Origin: Emergomyces orientalis
Lineage: Eukaryota > Ascomycota > Eurotiomycetes > Onygenales > Ajellomycetaceae
Assembly (NCBI GenBank): GCA_002110485.1
Contig: MOWL01000045.1
Location: forward strand, 310,001 to 374,000
DNA length: 64,000 nucleotides
Direction of reading: 5' to 3'
The translations under genes and the position numbers were made by a program. Under the pieces are notes generated by a model, which saw nothing but the letters and a program-made list of their open reading frames with translations, made no database searches and was not told where the DNA came from. Positions 1 to 11,403 of the stretch are shown one piece after another; position 1 is the stretch's first letter, and the number at the start of each line of letters is the position of its first letter.

Positions 1-1
1 C

Positions 2-550
2 AAGTTCCTAAAGACGTTGGAGGTTGAAATCCGCCTTTTGCAGCTGGGATTTTACTCTCTGGCGAAGAGAGCCACTAAACTAAACTGTGCACAAGGTAGA
101 GATATCTCGGACAAACAGCTGGACTTGTTTGTAGCCGTAGCAGATTACACTGCTATTGATGAAAGCTCTGGTGGATCGGGTCCCTTCAAGTTCGACGTTG
201 ATCTGTCGATCCAGCGGATGGCGACATTATGTCGTCGTTATCCAAAATCAGCAGGGTTGTATCTCAAGTTGGTCGATGCAGCGAGGGACGGAATACACGC
301 AGATAATAAGCTACCGTATCTATTCCCAGCTGAAACCAGAGTTGTGGAGCGAGCTTGGGGGAGCCCTAAGTGCGACCAACTCGCCAAATGTGGCAATCAT
401 CATGTGTACCCGGCTGAGAGTTTCGATGATTGTCCTGAGTGTGGAGAGGAAGTGGTGGAAACCGAGAAGTTAAATTATGAGCAATTTCTCTCGGAGAGCG
501 AGTTTTTGTCGTGGATGCGAACCCGTACTGGGTACGCACCTAGGTTTTAA
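2..550 (+). CDS. 3' end of an unidentified protein, putative zinc-binding C-terminus
   Basis: The reading frame is open from base 2, so this is the C-terminal part of a gene that starts before the window; no natural start codon is seen. About 182 residues remain, ending in a TAA stop. The last third holds clustered cysteines and histidines (CDQLAKCGNHH, then CPEC about ten residues on), which looks like a small zinc-binding module. I do not recognise the family. A loose resemblance to the C-x-NGH...CPECG modules of NFX1-like helicases is not enough to name it. No intron is needed in the visible part. Confidence 0.6.
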   Translation, partial: KFLKTLEVEIRLLQLGFYSLAKRATKLNCAQGRDISDKQLDLFVAVADYTAIDESSGGSGPFKFDVDLSIQRMATLCRRYPKSAGLYLKLVDAARDGIHADNKLPYLFPAETRVVERAWGSPKCDQLAKCGNHHVYPAESFDDCPECGEEVVETEKLNYEQFLSESEFLSWMRTRTGYAPRF

Positions 551-1148
551 TATCCTATATCTTGATCGGTAACGAAAGAGCAAAATAATCAAACGGCACA
601 AGCATTCTCTGCTCAGTGAGAGTTATCACATACCACTACCCTGCCAGCATCATTTGATTAGTATCTTGTGGGGTCTCTTCTGGGCTTTCGTAGATAATCC
701 CCGATGCTGCCCTCAAGGGATGTATGGGTCACATGTTTGGTCTCTCATTAGTACGTTTCCTGATGCTCTGCACTCTTTCATCAACAGGCTTCGTTCACAA
801 AGTTTAAAGTTCTATTTATTCATCTTCCAGTAGTTACTCGTGACAGTATCAACATGCACAATCGATTTATCCTTTTGCTGTGTGCTTGATGCCAAGTTGT
901 GCTGACGGAGGCACCTGGATCAGCCTTGGCGCTGTGATAGTTGCCCTGGCAACGTGCTATACTTGTTGGACACACATATTTTGACACCCACAACATGCAA
1001 AAGGGATGCATGTAACCAGCAACAGATGATGACTGACAGCAACCACATTTGTCTCGTTATCCAACTTATATTGCCGAATTTTTACTGTTGGTTAATTGTC
1101 AATTTTTGAACCCTACTCATTCGGCTCGGTGAATCTAAAATACAAACA
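551..1148. other. Intergenic spacer before the kinesin gene
   Basis: About 600 bases holding the 3' flank of the first gene and the promoter and leader of the kinesin gene. Short ORFs here have no recognisable features. I see no RNA gene or repeat. Confidence 0.6.
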
Positions 1149-4037
1149 ATGGAACCTGGCCTGAAGCAGCCCTCGAATGGGCAAACATCGCTTTTCCAGG
1201 TCTATCTACGCCTTCGGCCGCCGATGAACAAAAAAGAAGTAACCCAGACATCAAAACAAGAATACCTCACAGTTGAGCGGCCTGATACCCAATTATCTGA
1301 AGACGATGGAAATCAAAACCGCTCCTGGCCCACTCATATCACGCTACAGCCACCAAGCGATTCGAGAAAACGAGCAGTTGAGAAGTTCGGTTTCACGAAA
1401 GTGTTTGAAGAAAATGCCTCACAATTAGAGCTTTTCGAGGAAGTTGGGATGGCCCACTTAATAAAGGGCGTACTTTGTGAGGGTAGAGATGGCCTGGTTG
1501 CTACCCTGGGGGTTACTGGGAGTGGAAAAGTTTGAGATCTCCCACCTTCATTACAAGAATACTGAGTATTTCGAGAATGGAGGAGCTAACACGTTTATCA
1601 TATTGCTTAGACGCACACTATTCTTGGGTCGAAGTCACAGCGCGGAATAACCCAAATGTCCCTCGATGTCCTCTTCCGGTCCCTTTCGTCGACGGTTCTA
1701 AATCTGGATAACCAAGACAATCCCCTCTTGCTATCGTCCATTGCGGATTCAGACCCTTCGGAAGCACAGTTTTTCACTGCGAGATCCTTCATTGAAACGA
1801 TTTACAGCGACCCATGGAACGAACGAGGCCGAGGTTCAAGGGCCCAGACTCCGATGTCTGTTATGTCGAGATGTCAAACCCCTATGACGGTACGGAGCCC
1901 TTTTGATTTCCCTTTCCCTATTTTACATGCGGACTCTTTCCCGGCCGGACCCTTTCCAGAAGGATTCATCCCTCACAGTGCAAAATTTACTTCAAAACAA
2001 GGCTCATCATGCACGCCAACAATTCGATTTGTTTCTTCAACAAAGTCGGTTGACAGCCAGGGAGATAGTTGGACTCTTTTAGAAAAAACTCCTCTCCCTT
2101 CACAATTACCCTTATGGAACCGCCATAGGTCTTCAAAACGTGTAGCTAAGATTACCTCTCATAATAAACAGGATTCGATGTCTACTATAAATTTCCCTCG
2201 ACGTCACCTACCCCACCGGCCGAGCGCGCTCCCTCAATTGCCCGACGTGAGCGACTTTGTGATTCCCAATCCGGGCGAAGGGGCCACTGTGGTTTTGGTA
2301 TCCATGTATGAAGTTTATAATGATCGAATTTTTGATCTCCTCACTCCTTCAAGTTCAGGGACAAGTTGTCGACCACCAATGAACCAAAAAGAAAGGCGTC
2401 GTCATTTACTATTTAAACCCACAGAAGGTTCACAGGATCGCAAAGTCGTAGCTGGTTTGAGAAAGGTTGTTTGTGGTACTTACGAAGATGCGCTGATGGT
2501 TTTGGAAACGGGCTTGTTGGAGCGGAAAGTGACTGGAACAGGAAGCAACAGTGTCAGCTCACGAAGCCATGGGTTCTTTTGCGTTGAGGTCAAGAGGAGG
2601 GTCAGAGATAGGAGGTTCGGTGAAGAATCATGGGTTGGAAATACGCTGACTGTTGTTGATCTTGCGGGTATGTACTTCGTGTCCCCTACTATTCCAAGGC
2701 AATATATACTTACAGAATATGCATGAGTAGGCTCGGAGAGGGCCAGAAACGCAAAAACAGCTGGAGCGACACTTGCAGAAGCTGGAAAGATCAACGAGAG
2801 TCTGATGTACTTAGGCCAATGCCTACAAACACAGAGTGATTTCCAAGACGGAAATAAGGTATGAATTTCTATGACTATTCATTGGCATAAATTAACTAAA
2901 TTTTTCATTTTAGCAGGCACTTGTGCCCTACAGACAATGCAAACTCACCGAGCTCTTATTCTCCAATTCGTTCCCTTCACCAAATCAAGGGACATCCTAT
3001 CCGAGACACCCACAAAGAGCACTAATGATTGTGACGGCAGATGCCCAGGGTGACTTTAATGCGACATCTCAGATTCTACGCTATTCTGCATTGGCTCGAG
3101 AAGTAACTGTACCTCGCATACCTTCCGTTACAGCCACGATTTTGGCTGGCACAGGGTGTGGAAGGAAAAGTCCAACTTATCCTCACACTAACAAATCGAA
3201 ATCGAGCCTTTACTGTGCTTCAGCTGAAGAACTGGAGACCGCAGCGTTGGAAATTGCAAAAATTAGTGATGACTATGATGCGTTGGCCGTAAAACTGGCA
3301 GAGGAAGAAATTGCGAGAGCGGAAGCTGAGTTTCATTGGAGAGCAGCCGAGGAAAGATGTATGTTGATCGAACAGGATGTGCGGGAAGAATGTTGGCAGG
3401 AGATGGAGCAGCGACTTGAGGAAGAGAAGCGGCGATGGCAAGCGGCTTGGGATGAACAGGTAAATGTCGCTCTCAAAATATGCTCCTAAGTATTAATATA
3501 TCCAGACTAACCGTAATATAGGAATCACGTCACGATGAGCACCTAGATAAGAAGCTAGACTTACTATCTAGGGGCGTAAGGAGTAAGCATTCCAAACCAC
3601 CACTACTCCATCATTCCATTGTTTGGTGGTAACTTGATTAACGTCTCTGATTTGATACAGTCCACGAAGACCCGCAAACATCCTCAGAAGATCAAGTAGC
3701 CCTATTAGAGCAAGAGAATGATAACCTTCGTATGAGGATCGCCAGCCTCGAACGTGAATTACATTCCCGGTCTCCCACCAAAAAAGCCACAAAATCCAAA
3801 AAAAACACCGTGCCTCAGCAACGACAGGACTCGCTCGATTACAGTTATGCCAGCTGTGAAAGTGACGTTGAGAACTCGCTCATGAAACTCCAATATCTCA
3901 AGCTGGACTCAGAGGTAAAACCAAGCCCTGGATCTCACCTTACGCAAAAGAAATTGACAACGGCGAGAAGACAACGCATGATGACGACAAGACAACGGGA
4001 CTTCGCTCCAGAGAGTGTCTTGGATGAATTGGAGTGA
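1149..4037 (+). CDS. Kinesin motor protein, kinesin-6 (MKLP/Klp9)-like
   Basis: Six exons: 1149-1529, 1611-2667, 2731-2858, 2914-3459, 3522-3582 and 3661-4037. Together they encode 849 residues in frame. The first intron cuts the P-loop: joining gives GVTGSGKTHTI at about residues 121-131. Later motor motifs are VYLRLRPP near the N-terminus, MYEVYNDRIFDLL near 357, SSRSH near 443 (switch I), DLAGSERARNAK near 477 (switch II) and VPYRQCKLTELL. About 200 Ser/Pro-rich residues (roughly 150-350) separate the P-loop helix from the MYEVYNDRIFDLL strand. Large internal insertions in the motor are typical of kinesin-6 proteins, which act on the spindle midzone. A Glu/Arg-rich stretch after the motor is probably coiled coil. 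Subfamily is inferred from the insertion; acceptor 2913 or 2916 for exon 4 is uncertain by one codon. Confidence 0.85.
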
Positions 4038-4740
4038 AATATTCGGGAATGTTGTTATAATGTTTGCGGCGATACCCCTGATGTTGTCCTATCTGTCTGA
4101 TTGATTGTACATACAATGTGATTAAAAATCGGTCATTCCGAAGTCTATGAAGTTTAATTTGGAAAAAGAATTTTTCTTTTCTTGGTTTGGGTCTGGGAAC
4201 TTTTTGGGATGGAGGAACAAGAAGGGTTTCAAGGTTATTATTTTCATTTATCGGGCTCTAACTTTGGTTCTGGTTCGTTTTCATTTCGTATAGAATAACC
4301 GCCGAATGTAGATGGAGTTTATGCCCGGCGATTAATTACATTGGAAATGCTAAGATGTCGGTTTACTTAGACTCGAGCGGAAAAAGAAAAGGATACCATG
4401 TCTTTGACAGCGGTTCTGGTTTTCTAACTGTTGTAAAAAGTAAAATAGAAGGAAACAAAAGGAAATAACAAATATAGAGCTGCATCCCAACACCGCAACC
4501 AGCCAAGTCCTATTTTAACCCTGGTTGAAAATGCCCGTCATAATCCCAGCCCGATATCCGTCTACCTTCCCAGAACAACCGTAAAAAGTCCCAGATCCAT
4601 AGAGAACAGTAACTAATAAAATGTTCAAGGCAAAAAAGATAAAAATGGTAATACAGAGGCCAAGAAGTTGCTGAAACCACACCATATTAATTAAAAACAA
4701 GACGGAAACGATAACAGACAACCCTTGATCCAACGAGCAA
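4038..4740. other. Convergent intergenic region
   Basis: This 700-base stretch lies between the stops of the kinesin gene (+) and HIR3 (-). It is AT-rich and should hold both 3' UTRs and polyadenylation sites. No coding exon or repeat was recognised. Confidence 0.6.
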
Positions 4741-7700
4741 TTAAGCATTCTCCTCCATGTCCACATCTAAAGGCTCTGCCTCTGTAGGTTCAATTTCTGA
4801 TTTCGTATCCTGCACCGAAGTAGTAGGGCCCGACTCCACGTCTGGGTCATCAGCGAGGCTGACATTCGTCGAGGGGCCGTCTGATCCAGGCTTTGGAGAT
4901 ATAATCCTTTTCGTCAAAGTGTTCGGAAATATAGATTGGGCGGTGGCAGTTCTCGTAGTCGCTGCTTCATCGAGCTCCTCTAATATCTTCTCCTCATCGA
5001 TTTCGCTAAGTTCACTCTCATTATCGGCGCTATCATGTACACTACCTGGAGCACTGCTCTGGATGCCTGAGGCTTCTTCTTTGCTATGAAGCAATGGTGC
5101 GGCAACTTCGATGGTTCCTTCTGGCCTGGAGGTGGAGGACTCTTCTTCCGCGAGGCGCACTGCCGGTTTCGGCGCTGGTTTCGGCGCCAGGGCCCGCGTG
5201 GCTATTGCTTCAGCCTTGCGTTGGAGCTCTTTACGTGTTACTCCTTTGAACCGTGGCTTGGGGCCGGGTTGAGCGTGAGTGGAGGAGACCGGTGGTGTTT
5301 GGGTACCCTCAGGCCCGTCACTAGCCGTAAGGACATGGTCTACCTTCATCCGTTCACGGCTTTCTTCTTCCGTTACTTGCTCGACGAATTTGGATATATT
5401 ACTCTGATAGAGAACTGCGTAGGTGTCCGCCACTAGGTCTTCGAATATAGCAGTTTTCATGAGACCGTTGTTCAATTTTTTCAGCTCGACAGCATCCTTG
5501 AGCAAATCCACCAGTTGTGTTTCGGATGAATGGTGCTGGCACCAGTCTTCTAGGCGAGAGCAATATATGACGAACTCGTCGTGGCTGACGGGTTTGAAAA
5601 CTGTGTCTTCGTGGCCTTCGGGAATCTCACCGACACGGCGAAAGAGCTAAAGAGGGAAGTCAGCTTCTTCGAACTCTATAAGAATAAAATTTGTACTAAG
5701 TAGCTTACTTTGATATAAGTCAAACATAGATATTCCCAGAGCTTGGTGTGGTTGACGTAGTCATTCGGCTTTCTTCTAACACGCCGAATAAGCATATCCA
5801 AGTTTGCTCGGTCATTCAGCTGATCTAAAAGACCGACAAAAAAGTACACGTATCGAGTTGTGTAAACGAAGTGCCTTCCTGCACGCTCGTTTTCCGGTCT
5901 CCAGACTTGAAGGGTCATTGTTTTGGTGAAAATCTGCTGGGAAACCTCGGATTTGGCTGCCATGGCGGATGCATCGTCCTTAGAATCATCATATATTATA
6001 TGCGCGGCCTGATCACCGTCAGCAAAAAGTTATTAATCGGGCGTGACCAGAAAGACTAACGCGTAAAACAATACGATGGTGCCAATTTGACTTGTCCGCG
6101 TTTCGAAGGTGTTTCAATACCTCCAAGATGTAGGACTTCCATTCACCATCCTTTAGGGATACTTTCCGTGCATATGGCGTAGAAAGAAGACGCTCCCTTG
6201 CATTTTCGGGCTTTCCATAGTTAGAAAAAATCGCCACATACAAATACACTACCAAAAAACTAACCTTCAAAAACCCTCCGTGAACCAGCTTATGAACAAC
6301 AGATACGAGCTTGAAGTGAGGCTCAAGTAACGGATCTGAACGACTGTCCCGTTTAGATGGCAATGCTTCGATTGCGTCAACCAAGGAATCTAGTACGTCG
6401 TCAACTTCAACTGGAGAATTGCTTCCCCTTGTGGCGTCATCGCAGCAAAACATTTTCCAGAGACATTTGCTGAACATGTAATAGTTCCTGTATGCACTCA
6501 TTAACTGTCTGATCCTTTGAATATCGAACGGGGGAGGGGGGCCGGGGGGTACTCACTTCCAATAGTTTGGTCGGTCAACCGTCGCTCGTCGGAAGAGGTA
6601 ACTTGCAAAATTCCATGTAGAGTACTGCTTCATGTCTCGAAATGGCCCGGCCTTGTACATTCGTTGATTTTCGCCGCTACTGTAATGCCTCGCAAATTCC
6701 GTCAAACTAAAGGCTTCCATCGACAACGGTTCTGTCGCTGATGCATATATCCGGTTTCCAAATTCAGTATACAGGTCAGATATCTTTCTTTTCGTTTCAG
6801 GTGACGAGTCTGCTGTCCGTATAGCAGCCGCAACCGCCATGGCGTAGCAGTGTATCGCCCTCCGCTGCAACGTTGCCAGGTCTGATCGATTCTTGTTCAA
6901 CTTGTCTGCGGACCATGCGATATCCTCCTCTAGCTTCAGATCGTACACTTGAGCAAGGCGGTACCACGTCTCCCATTTGCCGGTGCCATGTTCCAGATCT
7001 TGCCTGAAAAAAGAGGCTGCAACGTCTAAATCGTCGGTTTGGATCGCACTTATTCTCTTCTGTGCCCGAAATTTCGACAAGGATATAGAACCGAGGAGGA
7101 AATACCAACCCTTATCCGCAAGCTCAAGGCTATCTGTCTGAACAGGGACCATTGATACCTCCCCAATTCCTTGAATTGCACGAAAGAGGTCCGATGGTTT
7201 GATCGATGATTTCAAGAAAGCTGACAAGACCCGTTTATTGAAAGTCAACGGAATGGAGAACTTGGTGGCCCAACCAATAGCCATCTGCATGGTGTCAATA
7301 GTCGGCTTCAATTCTGATCTGTGCACATCTTTGACATTCATTCTGTTGACTTGTGTCATAACGAAATCGATCATCATAACAGCTGAGTCGCGATCCAACC
7401 TTTCCTTGGGGCACCCATGATTCACAATATCGTCGAGGTTCAAAAACTTTAGTCCGTACAGGTCAAAAAGAACCTGAGAAACGTCAAATTCATAGCTATC
7501 TTCTGTTGGGAGCGTCAACAGTTCTTTTTTCATAAGCTTCAAAAGCAACTTGTGGGAACATTTGCAATAAGACCGGATTCCAAGAGCGTTATGAACGGAG
7601 CGTAAGAAATGGATACGGTCATCATTAGGCGTGTTAAATAACTCCTTATTTTGTTCCATTGATTCTCTAAGTAATGCATATAGCAAAACCCATGCCTTAA

Positions 7701-10700
7701 CCTGCATTCCTCGAAGTCTTTCTTTGAACTGCTCCAGGGTCTTGGCTGTTGATGCCGGACGTATATCCGGAAGGGTTATCTGACCAATGCGAATTGAGTC
7801 TTCGAATAGGGCGAAAGAATGCAGGAGCTTGGAAATCCGAACTACAGCAGATATTGAAGACTTTAAATGGGCCGTATCGAAGCATTCGAACGATTTTTGG
7901 GGCTCGTCTATCACCTTCCCAACCACCTTACTGAGTAAATTATCAAGAGTTTTAATCCATTTCAATAGTGAAATCTGTCGATGTTCACTCGATGCTTGCA
8001 GGTATGAGGGACTTTGAAGCTCTCCCGCGACTATTTCAATACTCCGAAGGTAGCAAGAGATGACTTTCGGGAAGTATTGGATAAACTCATAAGCCCTTCT
8101 AAGCCTCCTCCAGAGGAACAGCCTCAAAGTCGAATCGCCCCGGTCTAAAAATGAGATCATGCCTTGGACAACGGACATTAACGCAGAGTTTTCGGGTGAC
8201 TCTGTGTTCTCTATTGGCCTTGCAAGCTCGTTCGTGGATGATGGTGCGTAAACAAATTCCACCGATGACGGGTCCAATATAGGTTCAATACTTTCAATAA
8301 GATGGACATGGTCATCCGAATCCGAGCTAAAAAGGTTCGTAAAGAAATCCATGGAGTTGAGTCTTGATATCTCTTCATCTATCGCAGAAACGGATATTTC
8401 AGACATTGTTGAATTGTTCAGCAAGAGTATCGATGGACTTCCAAGGGCAACCAATACGCGCCTCAAATCCTGGAGGCAAAGGAAGACATAGTCTCGTGGA
8501 ACCTCTTCCGTCAAACTGAATTGGAAAACGGAGGCCCATAAATGACGAAGCTCAATCGCTATTTGTACATTTTTCTCTCCACATACATCATTCTGATAGC
8601 TGATAAAAGTACGGGCGAGCGTGCTCCATCTGTTGAGCCGATCTCGTTCTAAGACCTTTAAGTCAGCGGTAGTATCGCTGCCAGGGACGTTCATTGCCCC
8701 GTAGATATCAAGATGTAGTTCGTATATACTTTGCGTAGTCTCCGCACAAACCAAAAGTTGAGAAGCGGAAGCGGTGCTCGTGGAATTCAAAGCCAATACG
8801 GTTTGTTCCCAAGCCAATGCGAGGTCGTTTAACTTGGTATAAATGAATTCATCGTTATCCGTGAGAATTTTCATGACGGTTTCCTTCATATTCCTGGTCC
8901 AACGCCTGTGCGTATATGTGGAACTTCCCATAAACTGGTTCTCCTTATCCGATGGCAGTTGATGGTCGGGATTAGGCTTCAAATGCTGCTCCAGCCACAG
9001 AAATGCAGCTTCACGGGGGCAAAACCAACCCTCATTAATATGCTCCAAGAACGGTGACAACCCATCATCTTCAACAAGAGAAATATCCTTATCGGAGTGT
9101 TGGTGGCTTTGTCTTGAATGCTCAAGAAATACACTCATTCCCGATTTTTTCGTTCCATTGATGCCATCGGGCGAAGCTGTGGAAAAAATATCACCGTGTA
9201 AAGCGACTTGAGCTTTTTCATCGTTCCACTTTTCTATTGCCTTTCGAAGGTCATTGTAGAGAGTCCGTTGGGCGATATAGTCCTGGGGATTGTTACCAGG
9301 GAGTTCCTGATCGCCATCGGAGCGCAAAGTCTCTTGCAGTTCATCAATCGTCCCCAGATCTTCGACGCCGACCTTAGACAACAAGGCACCTACCACTCCA
9401 AACATCCATTGGTCAGCATGTACAAACGGTTCTAAATGCTCTTCATAATATTTAGCTACATCGAATTGCACGGGGCCAGACGGCGCGAGGACTTCCGCAT
9501 TGGATTCGCGAGCCCGAATACGACGACTTTTCACTCTTCCACCATCTTGATGTTCATCGTTTCCCGCCGATGCAGATGATCTTTTTCGAGACTGTGCTGC
9601 AGCTGCTTTTTGCTCGATTTCATCCTGCGCTGCCTGTGTCTTTTGTTCCGGTTTCTCCTCGGTTTTCTCTTTGGGGCTCTCAGGACGAATCTCAGCAGCC
9701 TGTTCTGGGTGAGGACTAGTGTCTCTATTATCACCATCAGAGGCGATCGAGGGGCCTTCCTTACTCGTATCCTCTGTCATTAAGTGGGGGTCATGCTGAG
9801 GCTCCGCATCAGGAAGTTCGATATCCAAATTGGGGTTGGATCCATCCCCTTGCCTGTCTTTTACAAGGTTCGGTTGGATAATAGGAAGAGAGAACGGAGA
9901 AATTTCCACGGGCTCACGGCTCCCCTGAACGGAAATTCCTAGAGCTGCTCCTGGAGAAAAGCTACTGTTGCCCTTTTGTTCGTCTAGCAAAGCTTGCAGG
10001 ATAGCCCCACCTACGGCAGTCCAGCTTGCGCACGTAGGTGTGACCATATGACGGTGTGGTGGAACTCCAAGCAAGTTTTGAGAGGCAGCCGAAACACCAA
10101 GTCCCTTTGGAAGGTACGGAAAAGGATCGATTTGCTTTCGCAGAAGACGAAGAATAGCTTTTCTTGGTCGCTTGAGTGGGCGCTGCAACGTAGACAGCTG
10201 ATCGCTTAGGATGTTGAGGATTTGGCGGAGATCTTCACCCGCAAAAGCTTGCTCCAGGCCTAACTGTTCGAATCCGTCGTCCAACCCGTCATCATCGCCT
10301 TCCAACACACTCTCTAAACAAAACCTGGCGAGGCGATGACTTTGGAATGCATCCCCAATCCTAGCACTTTTCCTCCATAGCTCCAGGTCCGTATCGTCTC
10401 TCTCCAAGGCTTCGGCAAATGACCTGATTGCTGAGCCGGCAGCGGCAGACACATCGACGGGAGATTCATTGCTATCTTTACCCTTCTTCTGTTTTGAGCT
10501 TAGTAAATGCCTCAGGTGATCTAACGTAAACTGGCCTCGGTTTTTATGAGACAAGTAAAGTGTCTGGGGCAAAGCACTTGACACTGTGTCGCTAGCATCT
10601 AGAGGAGCAGCAGATCCCGCTGCTGCCTTCTCAAGAAAGTTTCCATATTGAGTCTCAGGGCCTTCAAGTTGACTCCTTTTATGCTCCGAGATCGACTCCG

Positions 10701-10899
10701 GGTAATTGAATATTTCGGATTTAAACAGCGCTTCATATGCCTCTGAGGCTTTATCGTAGTATTGCGGCCCTTGAGAATGAAGCTTCAAGGCATTATGATA
10801 AAGTTTTAGAGCTTCTTCAATCTGAATTTCTTTGGTATCGTCAGCTTCCTCTTCGCTGTAGTCATCTGGCTCGATGTTAAGGGCAGCAAAGGACGTCAT
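4741..10899 (-). CDS. HIR3: Histone transcription regulator 3 (Hir3/CABIN1 family)
   Basis: Five exons on the minus strand: 10899-6557, 6508-6265, 6210-6061, 6008-5709 and 5646-4741. They join in frame to 1980 codons, close to the usual 1900-2100 residues of fungal Hir3. The N-terminus (EEALKLYHNALKLHSQG...) is a TPR-like helical repeat typical of the family. The centre has a Glu/Lys/Ser-rich disordered stretch, and the C-terminal exons carry the conserved FTKTMTLQVWRPENERAGR and NHTKLWEYLCLTY segments. The far C-terminus is acidic. Hir3 is a scaffold of the HIR complex, which deposits H3-H4 independently of replication and represses histone genes. The 54-nt second intron ends in AAG rather than YAG; it could be retained without a frameshift, but the retained sequence is hydrophobic and unlike the protein around it. 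Confidence 0.9.
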
Positions 10900-11403
10900 G
10901 GTAGAGGCTGCTCAAAGGAGATGAAAGGAGTGGAAAGCTGAGCCCCAAGGCAAAATCACACCAACTGGGCCAGAATTACGCGTTTCGGTCGATTAAAGAG
11001 TATAGATAATATATAAACAATGGCATATAGCTACGAGGAAAGAAAAGGGACATAAGAAGCTACGAGTGTATATTGGAGTTCGTGATATGTGTGTCGCGGA
11101 AAACATGGTCCTTGATCAGCGGAGGTTCAAATCTTCCTGATTAGGCATGGCGCGACGGCCGCTGTCAATGTGGCTCTAATTGGAAATGGCCGAACATCTC
11201 ATTTAAATACATGCACCGCCTTCAAAACCAACCTTGGACAATTGGACCGGCGTGAATGAGCCGCGCCCTGTATCAACAAAAGATTTAATTCAATCATTTG
11301 TTTTATACTCTGTTAATGTTTTCCATGTTCTCTGCTGTCGCTCAATTCCCCCGCCACGCTTCAATACACTCTCCACCGTTCCTGAGCTTTACGTCTCAAC
11401 ATC
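10900..11403. promoter_or_regulatory. Divergent promoter between HIR3 and BUD7
   Basis: The start codons of HIR3 (minus) and BUD7 (plus) lie 504 bases apart with no gene between them, so both promoters and leaders must sit here. The BUD7 side has pyrimidine-rich stretches common before fungal starts. No specific factor site is claimed. Confidence 0.6.
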
